NCBI GenBank assembly: GCA_963837515.1
Contig: CAWINT010000002.1
Location: forward strand, 434,001-498,000
Source of the DNA: RYN-230 sp963837515
GTDB taxonomy: Bacteria; Actinomycetota; Actinomycetes; Streptosporangiales; Streptosporangiaceae
Reading direction: 5' to 3'
DNA: 64,000 nucleotides
Below the pieces are notes generated by a model, which was not told the origin of the DNA, ran no database searches, and was given only the letters and a program-made list of their open reading frames with translations. A program made the position numbers and the translations under genes. Below are positions 16,063-25,116 of the stretch, piece by piece. Position 1 is the first letter of the stretch, and each line of letters starts with the position of its first letter.

Positions 16063-19000
16063 TCAGCCGTCCCCGCCCGTCTCGTCCAGGGGATGTGACT
16101 CCGCTTCTGGGTCGGGGACGCGGGCCCGCCGGATGCCCTGCTGGAAGCTCGCCAGCCGCTGTCCGGTCTCGGTGGCCGACCGGGCCGGCCGGGCGCCGGC
16201 ACCGCGGCCGGATCGACGCCGCCGGGCACCAGGTTCGCCTTCGGCACCCGCCGCGGCAGCCCGGCCGCGGTGTGACCCGCGGTGGCCGGGGCCCGCGCTA
16301 CCTCCGCGGCCCGCCATCCCGCGTCAGCGGGCGACACCCAGCTGGCCGGGCCGGGATCACGGCCGGGGACGGGGCGGTCCACGGCCGGCCGGCCCCGGCG
16401 GAACCAGTCGGACTCCACCGACTCGAAGATCGGCAGCCGGTTCTCCGGCGCGGTGCTGTCGGCAGGCGGCACGATCACCCCGGCCGCAGCGTCGCCCCGG
16501 CCGGGCCGGCGGCGGTCGGCCGGATCCTGATCCGCCGTCCCCGGACTGAGCGGCTCAGGCCCGGCGAGCGTGTCCGGCACGGGGGCGGCGGCCATCGCCG
16601 GGCCACCACGGTCCCGGGTGTCCGCCCCGGCGGCCAGGTCCGGCCCGCCGTCGTCAGCTGTCCCGGCGGCGCCGCCCCGGTCCGCCCCGTCCGGGATGGC
16701 CGTCTCCGGCCCGGCCCCCTCGGCGGTGGTCCCCGGGAGGGCGGTCCCGTTCGGCGCGGTGCCGTGGGGGCCGGATCCGTTCGGCCCGGTGCCGTGGGCG
16801 CCGGATCCGTTCGGGCTGATCCCGGCCGCCCGGCCGGGACCCGGCCGGCCGTTCTCGCCCGTACCCGGCCCCGCCGGGTCGAACCGCGTCACCCGGGCCG
16901 CGGATACCGCGCGCACGGCCGCGGCCCGGCGGCCCGCCTCGTCGCCGCCAGGCGCCGTGAGTCCCGGCGGCCCGGCGGTCGTGGCGGCCGGTGGCCGGAA
17001 CGGGCGCAGGGTCAGCGGTGTCGCGGTGGCCTCCCGGGTGATCACCTCGTCGGGCAGCCAGACCAGCGCGCTCAGGCCCCCGCCCGCACCGGGGCGGAGC
17101 CGGACCCGGATGCCGTGCCGGGCGGCCAGCCGGGCCACCACGAACAGGCCCATCCGCCGGGACACCGCCACGTCCACCACCGGCGGGTTGTCCAGCCGGA
17201 AGTTGGCGTGCGCCATCTCCTCGGCGGGCATTCCCACGCCGTTGTCGGTGATATCCACCAGGGCGCCGCCGCTGCTGAGCAGGTAGCCGGACACCTCTAC
17301 CCGGCTCTCCGCGGGGGAGAACGCGGTCGCGTTCTCCACCAGCTCGGACAGCAGGTGCACAACGTCGCTGACGGCCTGCCCGCGGACCGAGATCCCGGGC
17401 TGAATGGCCGGGCGGACCCGTTCGTAGTGCTCGATTTCCGACACCGCCGCGCGCAGCACGTCCACCAGGGCGACCGGCTCCGTCCACCGCCGGGACAGGT
17501 CCTGGCCGGCCAGCACCAGCAGGTTCTCTGAGTTGCGCCGCATCCGGGTAGCCAGGTGGTCCAGCTGGAACAGGTTCGCGAGCCGCTCGGCGTCCTGCTC
17601 ACCCTGCTCCAGGTCGTCGATGAGCCGGATCTGCCGCTCCACCAGTGACTGGCTGCGCCGGGACAGGTTGACGAACATCGCGTTAACGTTGCCGCGCAGC
17701 GCGGCCTCGTTGGCCGCCAGCCGCACCGCTTCCCGGTGCACCTGGTCGAACGCCCGGGCGACCTCGCCGATCTCATCGGCCGAGTTCACGTCGATCGGCT
17801 GAACCCGCAACGGGAGGTCGGCGCCGGCCGCACTGCTCATCAGGCGGACGGTCTCCGGCAGCCGCACCCCGGCGATCTCCAGGGCACCCCGGCGCAGCCG
17901 CTCCAGCGGCCTGGTCATCGACCGGCCCACGCCCAGGGTGAACAGCAGCGCCAGCGCCAGCACCAGCAGGACGGCCGCGCCTTCCAGGGACGCCGCGGTG
18001 ATCGCCCGGGTGCGCAGCGAGGCGCTCTGGGCGATGACCGAGGACATCAGGCCCTGCTCCACCCCGTGCAGCCCGGCCACCAGGTACGCGGAACCGTTGG
18101 CGGCGTCGGTGAAGGCCGGGTTCTCCGCCGCGGAACCGCCGCCCAGGGCCAGCGTGATCGCCTGCTGGACCTGCGCCTGGGCCCGGTCGGCCTGGGCCGA
18201 GGAGAGCGTCGCATCGTAGAGGTGCCGCTGGCCGGCGGTCGCGATCAGGCTGAACTGCGCCAGATCGGCCTGCTGCTGGGCCTGCGCGGCGTTGATGGCC
18301 GACAGCTGGCTGGGCTGGAACTGGGTCGCCCCGACCAGGTCAGCGGTCAGTGCCGAGGTCAGGATGGCCTGCTCCTGCGACACCGCTTCCTTCGAGGCCG
18401 AGATGAGCCCCACGACCCGGACCGTGTCGGCCAGCGTGGCGTCGTTGCTGCCGGCTGCGATCTCGCCCTCGAGCGCGAGCAGCTGGTCGATGGCGGCACC
18501 GAATTCGCCGATCACAGCCAGGGCGGGGAGCTGGGTCGTCGTGGCCGCGCCGCGCAGGGCGGGCAGCCCGTCGATCGCGCTGACCGCGCCGCGCGCCTGG
18601 CGCTGAGCCGCGGCTGGGTAGGACGGCCCGATCGCGGCGGCCCCGCTGCGCACCCGGGCGGCCAGCCGGCTGGTGCTGCGCTGATCCTGGCGGAGCACCG
18701 CCAGTTCGGGTGCGCCGGCCCGGCCGGCGCCCCACGGCCGCCGCTGGCCGGGCCCATCGTGATGTACCGGATGGTGTCCTCGCGCTCGGCCTGCAGCGCC
18801 TGGATCAGGTCGGTGACCTCGCCGCCCAGCTGGGAGAACCGCTCGGCGCGCTGGTAGGCCAGGGCGCTGCGGGCCGAGGCGGCCACGCTGGCGCCGCCGA
18901 GGATCACCGCCGCCACCGTGGGCAGCGCGACCAGCAGCAGCAGCCGGGACCGCACCCGCCAGTTGCGTGGCGAGTAGCGGGAGAACGGCTGCGGCGAGCC

Positions 19001-19231
19001 GGGGGGCTCCGGCCCGCTGAGCACCGCCGGGGTGCCGTCCGGGGGCGCCGCCGGGCCCCCCGGGGCATCGTTAGGGGGACCGCCCGGGGGGCCACCCGCG
19101 ACGGGCCGGCCCTCTGCGGGTGAGGGCCGGCCCTGCCTCTCGGCCGGCTCTGCTGACCTGGCACCCAGCACCGTCGTCTGGTGCCGTGTGCCGCCGGGCT
19201 GGCCGGCTGCTTTCCCTTGGCTGAACCGCAC
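16063..19231 (-). pseudogene. cvnA: Conservon sensor kinase-like protein, CvnA, with two frameshifts
   Basis: A large membrane sensor of roughly 1055 residues, read across two apparent single-base losses. The order is: a Pro/Gly-rich cytosolic N-terminus; a transmembrane helix (RSRLLLLVALPTVAAVILGG); a nitrate/nitrite-sensor-like helical extracytoplasmic domain; a second helix near AAVLLVLALALLFTLGVG; HAMP; and a GHKL ATPase domain with ENATAFSPAESRVEV and DNGVGMPAEE. A long Pro/Gly/Asn linker ends in the typical ATETGQRLASFQQGIRRAR. The frame changes near 18720 (after GPAGPAHPN) and near 16180 (after VPAPGRPG). Both flanks are well conserved, so sequencing error is likely. GTG 19231 is the preferred start, though upstream starts are possible. 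It heads the operon. Confidence 0.8.
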
Positions 19232-19637
19232 AGTACCTGGACCTCTCACCCGGGAAACGGCGGGTGCGCAGCGGGCCGCGGTTACCGGTGCGGACCCCGA
19301 ATGACAGCGCCGTTTCCGGTTCTGCCATTCTGCGTGCGGCCGTCTCAACAGAGTCGGTAGCCAACTGTAACGTCTGTCCGGCCGGGCCCGCTGCATTTGT
19401 TACCACTCTGGCGTAAATTTGCTCCCAGATGAGCTGCCCCGGTGGACTATGGATTTCTGGCAGCACCTCTGAGCTGCGCAGGTTAGCCTGAGTACGACCC
19501 GGCGAGCTGTTTACTAGCGCGCTTCGGAAAAGGCTGGGCTACTATCGGGATTAGGAAGAATGAAAGCTACTAGAGCGCTTCGGAAATCATTGCTTTCAGT
19601 CATTAAGCAGAATAGTTGTTTCCAGGTAGGAGTAGTT
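19232..19637. other. Divergent promoter region, cvnA / NMT1-like lipoprotein
   Basis: About 400 bp that becomes AT-rich toward the lipoprotein gene. No gene seen. It holds a 19-bp direct repeat at 19512-19530 and 19568-19586 (18 of 19 bases identical). Confidence 0.55.
19512..19586 (+). promoter_or_regulatory. Pair of 19-bp direct repeats
   Basis: TACTAGCGCGCTTCGGAAA at 19512 and TACTAGAGCGCTTCGGAAA at 19568, 56 bp apart and 52-108 bp before the lipoprotein start. Probable binding sites for a regulator of that gene. Confidence 0.45.
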
Positions 19638-20767
19638 ATGAGGGAAACGCCAGCGAAAGCATCACGAGGGCCGGTGGCGGGCGGGCCGGTGGCGGGCGGG
19701 CCGGTGGCGGGCGGGCCGGTGGCGGGCGGGCCGGTGGCGGGCGGGCGGGCGGGCGGGCCGGTGGCGGGCGGTGGGCCGGCTGGCGGCGGCGCTGGCGGCT
19801 GGGCCTGGCGGCGCTCCCGGCCGTGGCGGCCCTGCTCGCGGCCGGCTGCCGCGTGCCGGGGGCCGCCCCGGCGGCGGCGGTGACCCGGCCGCTCACGGTC
19901 GCGGTCGTGCCCGGCTTCGCCAACACCCCGCTGCAGCTGGCCATCGCGGACGGGATGTTCACCCGGCACGGCCTGGACGTGACGGTGCAGACCTACCAGA
20001 CCGTGCGGCAGGCCTATGCCGCGCTAGCCAGCCGCCAGGCTGACGTCATCGGCGGCGACTACGCGGACCTGCTGTACGCACAGGCGCAGCAGCACGCCCA
20101 GCTGCGGCTCATCGCCGACGGATACGACGCCGTCCCCGGGCTGCTGGAGGTGCTCACCCTGCCCGGCTCGCCGGTCACCACGCCGCAGGCCCTGGAGGGG
20201 GCGGCGGTGGCCACGCCGCCGGCCGATCTGGCCCCGTTCTCTTCCGTCGCGCCCTACAACATGGAGACGCTGGCCACCGAGGCGGTGCTGCAGAGCGACG
20301 GGGTGAGCCCGTCCAGCATCCGCTGGGAGGCCATGCCGGCTGGCAGCATGATCGCGGCCCTGCGCCACCACACGGTGCGCGCCATCGTGGCCACCCAGCC
20401 GTACATCCTGCAGGCCGAGAGCGAACTGGGTGCCGTCGACCTGCTGGACGTCTGCACCGGGGTGACCGCCAGCCTGCCGCTGTCCGGCTACTTCGCGACG
20501 GTGGGCAGCGCCAGGCGCGACGCGGCCACGCTGCGCGGCTTCCGGGCCGCCCTGGGCACCGCGAGCACCGCGGCGGGACAGCCCGGCACCGCCCGCACCG
20601 TGCTGCGCACCCTGCCCGGCATGTCAGCCCGGGAAGCCGACCTGGTCACGGTCGGCCAGTACCCGGCCTTCCTGAGCGTCGGGCAGGTGCAGCGGGTGGC
20701 CGACCTCATGTACGGCACGGGCATGGTCACCAGCACCATCCCGGTCCGCGGGCAGGTCTTCCGGTGA
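19638..20767 (+). CDS. NMT1/SsuA-like ABC substrate-binding lipoprotein, start out of frame
   Basis: The mature part is a periplasmic-binding protein of the NMT1/THI5 (sulfonate, nitrate, pyrimidine-precursor) type: LTVAVVPGFANTPLQLAIAD, GMFTRHGLDVTVQTY, ALASRQADVIGGDYADLL. It follows a lipoprotein signal, RWRLGLAALPAVAALLAAGC. The best start is ATG 19638 with the site GTAGGAG, but from there the frame runs MRETPAKASRG into GPVAG repeats and does not reach the signal peptide. The switch lies in a GC-rich repeat array at 19668-19770. Only a TTG at 19616 without a ribosome site is in frame. Either a base is missing or the array switches the gene off by slippage. No permease or ATPase gene is adjacent. 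Confidence 0.75.
19668..19770 (+). repeat. 15-bp repeat array with a (GGGC)5 block
   Basis: GGGCCGGTGGCGGGC repeated five times, then a run of GGGC tetramers at 19739-19758 (five in a row; other unit junctions have two), then one more 15-bp unit. It lies between start codon and signal peptide of the lipoprotein gene. A change in the number of 4-bp units would change the frame. Confidence 0.75.
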
Positions 20768-20875
20768 GCCGCCGACCCGGATGACGCCCGCCGGGGCCGC
20801 CGCCCGGCACGGCGGCGGGCCCGGCGGGCCGGCGGCTGGTTCCGCTCGGCGCGCCGGGCCCGGTGGCCGGCCGGG

Positions 20876-22495
20876 TCAGCTGGCGAAGGCGAAGTGCTCG
20901 AAGTCGAAGTTGGACAGCGGCTGGCCCACCTTCCCGGCGGTGTACCCGGTCAGCCGGTCGCGGTAGGCGTCGAGCACGTCGATGTAGGCGGGGATGATGT
21001 AGCCGCCCTCGGTGAAGTCGAAGACCTGCATCTGGTGCAGGATCTCCTTGCGCAGCGCCGGGTCGGCGGTGGCGTTCGCCTGGTCGTACAGGTTGGTGTA
21101 GTGCGGGTTGCTCGTGTGTGTCTCGTTGAACGGCGACCCCGCCAGCATCGACTCAGCGACCTGCGACAGGTACGGGTAGTAGTTGTAGTAGTCCTGGCCG
21201 AAGGCCCACTTGAGGTAGTTCGGGCCGAAGAAAGTGCCGGCCGGGACATTGTTGATCTTGATGGTCACGCCGGCCGCCTTGGCCTGCGCGGCCAGCACGG
21301 TGGCCATGGCCACCGTCCCGGTGGCCACGGCCGAGGTGGTCAGGCTCACGGTGAGGTTCTCCTGGCGCGCCTTCTTGAGCAGGTACCGGGCCTGGGGGAT
21401 GTCACCCTGCGCGGGCCGCACCAGCGAGTGGTCGAAGTCCGGGTCGAACGGGGAGAACAGGTCGTTCGCCACCGTCCCGTACCCGTCGAGCGCGGAGTCG
21501 ATCAGCTGCGGCCGGTCGGTCAGCAGCCGCATCGCCTGACGCACGTTGACGTTGTTGAACGGCGCCTGGTCCACGCGCATGGTGAACGGGATGATCTCCC
21601 CGGAGTGCGACACCACCGTCCGGACCCCGCCGGTGGTGGCCAGCGAGGCGATCTGCGGCCCGTCCAGGGCGCCGGCGCCGTCGATGGCGCCGGTGGCCAG
21701 CGCGTCCTGCAGCGTGGTGTTGTCGCTGAAGTCGATGATGGTCAGCGTGTCCACGTAGGGCAGCCCGGACTTCCAGTAGTGCGGATTGCGGGTGAAAACG
21801 CTGCGCTGGCCCGGCGTGAAGCTGTGATAGACGAACGGCCCGGTGCCGACCGGACGGGCCGGGTTGAGCCCGGCCGGGGCGATGTAGAGGTTGTACCAGA
21901 AGGCGGCCAGTTGCTCCACGAAGCTGGAGAAGGGCTTGGTCAGCTGCACCAGCACGGTCAGCTTGTCCAGGGCCTTGGTGGCGGCCAGGTCGATCGGGCC
22001 GAGCCCGAGCTTCCCGGTGAAGCCGTTGGAGTACACCCGCTGGAACGAGTACAGCACGTCGGCGGCGCTGAAGTCCTGGCCGTTGTGGAAGGTGACGCCC
22101 GGGCGGAGCCGGATCACCCACTGCGACAGCGAGCCGCCGTGCGCGGTGATCGACTCGGCCAGCACGTACTCGACCTCGGCCTGGTTGTTCAGCTGCACCA
22201 GGGGCTGGTAGAGCGACTGCAGCCGGGAGGTGTCGATGTAGGTGAGGCTCTTGTGCGGGTCCACGGTGTCCGAGCTGGAGCCGCCGGTCAGGCCGAGCCG
22301 CAGGTTGCCGCCGTGGCGGGCCGGGCGGCTGGCGCCGGTCAGGTGCTGGGCCCCCGGGGCGGACGATCCGCCGCAGCCGCCGATTAAGCCACCGGCCCCG
22401 GCCAGGGCACCGGCGCCCGCGACGCCGCGCAGGAACTGACGGCGTCCCAGCCCCTCCGCCGGCCGCGGCGCAGCGCTGTGATCCGAACCATCCAC
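20876..22495 (-). CDS. ABC transporter substrate-binding lipoprotein, family 5 (peptide/nickel type)
   Basis: A 539-residue extracytoplasmic solute-binding protein. A twin-arginine start (GRRQFLRGVAGAGALAGAGG) is followed by the lipobox LIGGC, so it is probably Tat-exported and lipid-anchored. The mature part has the SBP_bac_5 layout: GGNLRLGLTGGSSSDTVDPH, WVIRLRPGVTFHNGQDFSA, PVGTGPFVYHSFTPGQ. GTG 22495 has a GGAGGTAGG ribosome site; the frame stays open another 1.1 kb upstream across the oxidoreductase gene, which is not coding in that frame. It lies 26 bp after that gene. The permease and ATPase genes of a matching dipeptide-type transporter begin 1.5 kb away on the other strand. Ligand unknown. 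Confidence 0.9.
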   Translation of the reverse strand: MDGSDHSAAPRPAEGLGRRQFLRGVAGAGALAGAGGLIGGCGGSSAPGAQHLTGASRPARHGGNLRLGLTGGSSSDTVDPHKSLTYIDTSRLQSLYQPLVQLNNQAEVEYVLAESITAHGGSLSQWVIRLRPGVTFHNGQDFSAADVLYSFQRVYSNGFTGKLGLGPIDLAATKALDKLTVLVQLTKPFSSFVEQLAAFWYNLYIAPAGLNPARPVGTGPFVYHSFTPGQRSVFTRNPHYWKSGLPYVDTLTIIDFSDNTTLQDALATGAIDGAGALDGPQIASLATTGGVRTVVSHSGEIIPFTMRVDQAPFNNVNVRQAMRLLTDRPQLIDSALDGYGTVANDLFSPFDPDFDHSLVRPAQGDIPQARYLLKKARQENLTVSLTTSAVATGTVAMATVLAAQAKAAGVTIKINNVPAGTFFGPNYLKWAFGQDYYNYYPYLSQVAESMLAGSPFNETHTSNPHYTNLYDQANATADPALRKEILHQMQVFDFTEGGYIIPAYIDVLDAYRDRLTGYTAGKVGQPLSNFDFEHFAFAS

Positions 22496-22521
22496 GGGAC
22501 CTACCTCCAGAAAGTGACGGG

Positions 22522-23553
22522 TTAATCGGCGACGAGGAGCACTTTGCCGACGTGCTGGCGCCGCTGCAGGTAACGGTGGGCCGCGGCGGCGTCGCTGACC
22601 GGGAAGGTGGCGGCGATCGGCACCGTGACGGCACCGCACCGGATGAGGTCCAGCGACGCCGCGAGATCGTCCGGCGGGGCCAGCCGGAAGCCGATGATCC
22701 GCCAGCCGTTGCGGAACACCGGGACCAGATCCAGCGCGACCACCTCGCCGGCGTGCGCCCCGCAGGTGACCAGCCGGCCGTCCTCGCGCAGCACGGACAG
22801 GTGGGCGGCGAACAGCGTGCCGCCGACGGTGTCCAGCACCGCGTCGAACCGGCGGCCGCCGGTGGCCCGCAGCAGCTCCACGGCGACGTCGCCGTGGCCG
22901 CGCACCACGACCAGGTCCGCGCCCAGCGAGGCGACCAGGTCGGCCTTGGCGGCCGTGCTGACCGTCGCGGCCACCGTGGCCCCCGCCAGCTTCGCGCACT
23001 GGACCAGGGCGCCGGCCACGCCGCCGGAGGCCGACGGGACGAGTACCAGTTCGCCCGGCCGGACCAGGCCCAGCCGGTTCACCATGTGCCAGGCGGTGCT
23101 GACCGCGCACTGCCCGGCCGCCATGGCCAGCGGGTCGTCCGACGGCTGGAGCGGGATCACCACCTCGGCCGGCACGCTGACCAGCTCGCCGTACCCGCCC
23201 CAGCGCGTGGTGCCGAAGATCTCGAAGCAGGCGCACAGATCCGGCCGCCACTTGGCGCACTGGCGGCACCGGCCGCAGCTGTACTGCTGGAAGGCGGTCA
23301 CCAGGTCGCCCGGCCGCACCGGTCCGGCCTCCGGGCCCGCCGCCTCGACCGTTCCGGTGAATTCGGCGCCGAGGACCATGGGCAGCGTGAACGACCACCG
23401 TGACGTCCCGGCCCGGGAGTCCAGATCGGAGTGGTTGACACCGCACGCCTGCACCCGGACCAGGACGTCCCGCGGCCCCATCGCCGGATCCGGGATGTCC
23501 GCATACTGCATTGCCTCCGGGGGCCCATATTCGTAGAACGCCGCCGCTTTCAC
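22522..23553 (-). CDS. Zinc-type alcohol dehydrogenase / quinone oxidoreductase
   Basis: A 343-residue medium-chain dehydrogenase/reductase. The N-terminal GroES-like domain has ACGVNHSDLDSRAGTSRW and the four-cysteine structural zinc loop SCGRCRQCAKWRPDLC. The Rossmann half has VLVPSASGGVAGALVQCAKL in place of the classical GxGxxG, and GGRRFDAVLDTVGGTLFAAH, as in quinone-oxidoreductase members. GTG 23553 follows GGGAGGTCA. It heads a two-gene operon with the peptide-binding protein, an unusual pairing that suggests the imported compound is oxidised or reduced by this enzyme. Substrate unknown. Confidence 0.88.
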   Translation of the reverse strand: MKAAAFYEYGPPEAMQYADIPDPAMGPRDVLVRVQACGVNHSDLDSRAGTSRWSFTLPMVLGAEFTGTVEAAGPEAGPVRPGDLVTAFQQYSCGRCRQCAKWRPDLCACFEIFGTTRWGGYGELVSVPAEVVIPLQPSDDPLAMAAGQCAVSTAWHMVNRLGLVRPGELVLVPSASGGVAGALVQCAKLAGATVAATVSTAAKADLVASLGADLVVVRGHGDVAVELLRATGGRRFDAVLDTVGGTLFAAHLSVLREDGRLVTCGAHAGEVVALDLVPVFRNGWRIIGFRLAPPDDLAASLDLIRCGAVTVPIAATFPVSDAAAAHRYLQRRQHVGKVLLVAD

Positions 23554-24052
23554 CTGCCCGTGACCTCCCAGTGTGCATGGGTTCCGGCCGCCTGTCACTG
23601 GCGGGCCGCAAGGAACCGGGAGGAACGGTGAATGGGCCGCTGCCCGGTCCACTGAAGTGACCTCAGAATTACTAAGGAAATTCGCGGGGCTAATGAGGCA
23701 CATCCCGGGCCCAGGCGCTGCCGCCTGCTGGTCATCAGGCTGTTCTACGCCCGGCCGTGCGCTCTCCGGCAGAATATTCCGGGGGCCGCCATATATGTAC
23801 CGAATCTCACAAATAGTCCAGCGCGCGGTGTGGTGCCGCCCCGGCGGAAGGCTGATATAACCGCATGGTTAGCTCACTACTAAGACTTACCGTAAACACC
23901 AGCCGCCGTTGCCTGCCTGCCATGGTGCGGTTACGGTAATGCTGACCCGGTTTGCCATTCCCCGCTGCGGCCATCCGGCCAGGGCGGCGGAGCGGCGGGA
24001 CCGGCCCGGTGCGGGCGGCGGCACCGGAGCATGGCGCGAAGGGACCGATGCG
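23554..24052. promoter_or_regulatory. Divergent control region of the oxidoreductase and ABC operons
   Basis: AT-rich in its central part. TTACCGTAA (23887-23895) and its reverse complement TTACGGTAA (23931-23939) form a widely spaced inverted pair, the second copy touching an ATG at 23939. These are candidate operators for both operons. The last 110 bp may instead be the 5' end of the permease gene. Confidence 0.45.
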
Positions 24053-25114
24053 GTGGCACTTGCCCGCTCCGCCCGGCGGCCCAGCGGGGCCGGCCGGGAC
24101 GGCTCCGGCTGGTCCAGGTTGGCCAGCGAGATCCGGGCCGCCCGGGCCGCGCATCCGCTGGGCTGGCTCGTCGGGCAGCGGGCCGCGGTCGGTGTGCTCA
24201 CCTTAGTGCTCGTCTCCGTGCTGGTCTTCGCGGCTACCGAGGTGCTGCCGGGCAACGCGGCCACGGCGGTACTCGGCCGCAACGCGGCCGGGAATCCCGC
24301 CGCGGTCCACCGCCTGGAACAGGCGCTGCACCTGAACCGCGGCCTGGCCGACCAGTTCTGGCTCTGGTTCTCCGGGCTGTTCACCGGCCACCTCGGCCAT
24401 TCGCTGGTCAACGAGGCGCCGGTGTGGGGCTACGTCGCGCCCCGGTTGCTCAACTCCGCGGTGCTGGCCATGACCGCGGGGGTGCTGGGTGCGCTGCTCG
24501 GCATCGTCCTCGGGGCCTGGGCCGCGCTCCGCAAGGACGGCTGGTTCGACCGGGTCACCTCGGTCGCCGCGCTGGCGGTGACGTCGCTGCCGGAGTTCGT
24601 CGTGGCCATCGGGCTGATCATCCTGCTGGCCACCGGGCCGGCCCACCTGCTGCCCGCGGTGTCGCTGCTGCCTCCCGGGACCTACGCCTGGGACGCCCCC
24701 CGGCTGCTCGTCCTGCCGGTGGCCACCCTGGTCATCGTGATCGTGCCGTACATCCAGCGGATGACCCGGGCCGCCACGATCGAGGCGCTGGAGTCGGACT
24801 ACGCGGAACTGGCCCGGCTCAAAGGGGTGCCGCGGTGGCGGATCGTGGCGGTGCACGCGCTGCCCAATGCGACCGCCCCGGTCATCCAGGTCATCGGGCT
24901 GAACTTCCTGTACCTGGCTGGAGGAGTCGTGGTGGTGGAGTACGTTTTCGCCTTCCCTGGCATTGGCCAGGGGCTGGTCTACGCGGTCGATGGCCGGGAC
25001 ATCCCGGTCATCCAGTTCATCGTCGTGGTGCTGGCCGCGTTCTACGTGGTGGTGAACATCGTGACCGACGTGATCGCGGCGGCGGCCACGCCGCGGCACC
25101 GGATCCCCCGCTAG
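24053..25114 (+). CDS. ABC transporter permease, DppB type
   Basis: A 353-residue inner-membrane permease of the dipeptide/oligopeptide/nickel family. After a basic N-terminus come QRAAVGVLTLVLVSVLVFAA (first helix), the periplasmic segment with LPGNAATAVLGRNAAG, and the EAA loop LESDYAELARLKGVPRWRIV that docks on the ATPase. The end has GVVVVEYVFAFPGIGQGLV. GTG 24053 is preferred because GAAGGGA lies about 9 nt upstream; ATG 23939 in the same frame would add 38 residues. Its TAG stop overlaps the next start (TAGTGATG), so translation is coupled to the second permease. Confidence 0.88.
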   Translation: MALARSARRPSGAGRDGSGWSRLASEIRAARAAHPLGWLVGQRAAVGVLTLVLVSVLVFAATEVLPGNAATAVLGRNAAGNPAAVHRLEQALHLNRGLADQFWLWFSGLFTGHLGHSLVNEAPVWGYVAPRLLNSAVLAMTAGVLGALLGIVLGAWAALRKDGWFDRVTSVAALAVTSLPEFVVAIGLIILLATGPAHLLPAVSLLPPGTYAWDAPRLLVLPVATLVIVIVPYIQRMTRAATIEALESDYAELARLKGVPRWRIVAVHALPNATAPVIQVIGLNFLYLAGGVVVVEYVFAFPGIGQGLVYAVDGRDIPVIQFIVVVLAAFYVVVNIVTDVIAAAATPRHRIPR

Positions 25115-25116
25115 TG

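Noticed and set aside
15597..18698. A 1033-residue CvnA-CvnB fusion protein
   Set aside because: Arises from a frameshift near 16180; separate native end and start signals exist in the other frame.
20876..23611. A 911-residue minus-strand protein
   Set aside because: Only the part from 22495 downstream matches a family; the rest is a shadow of the oxidoreductase gene, which is read in another frame.
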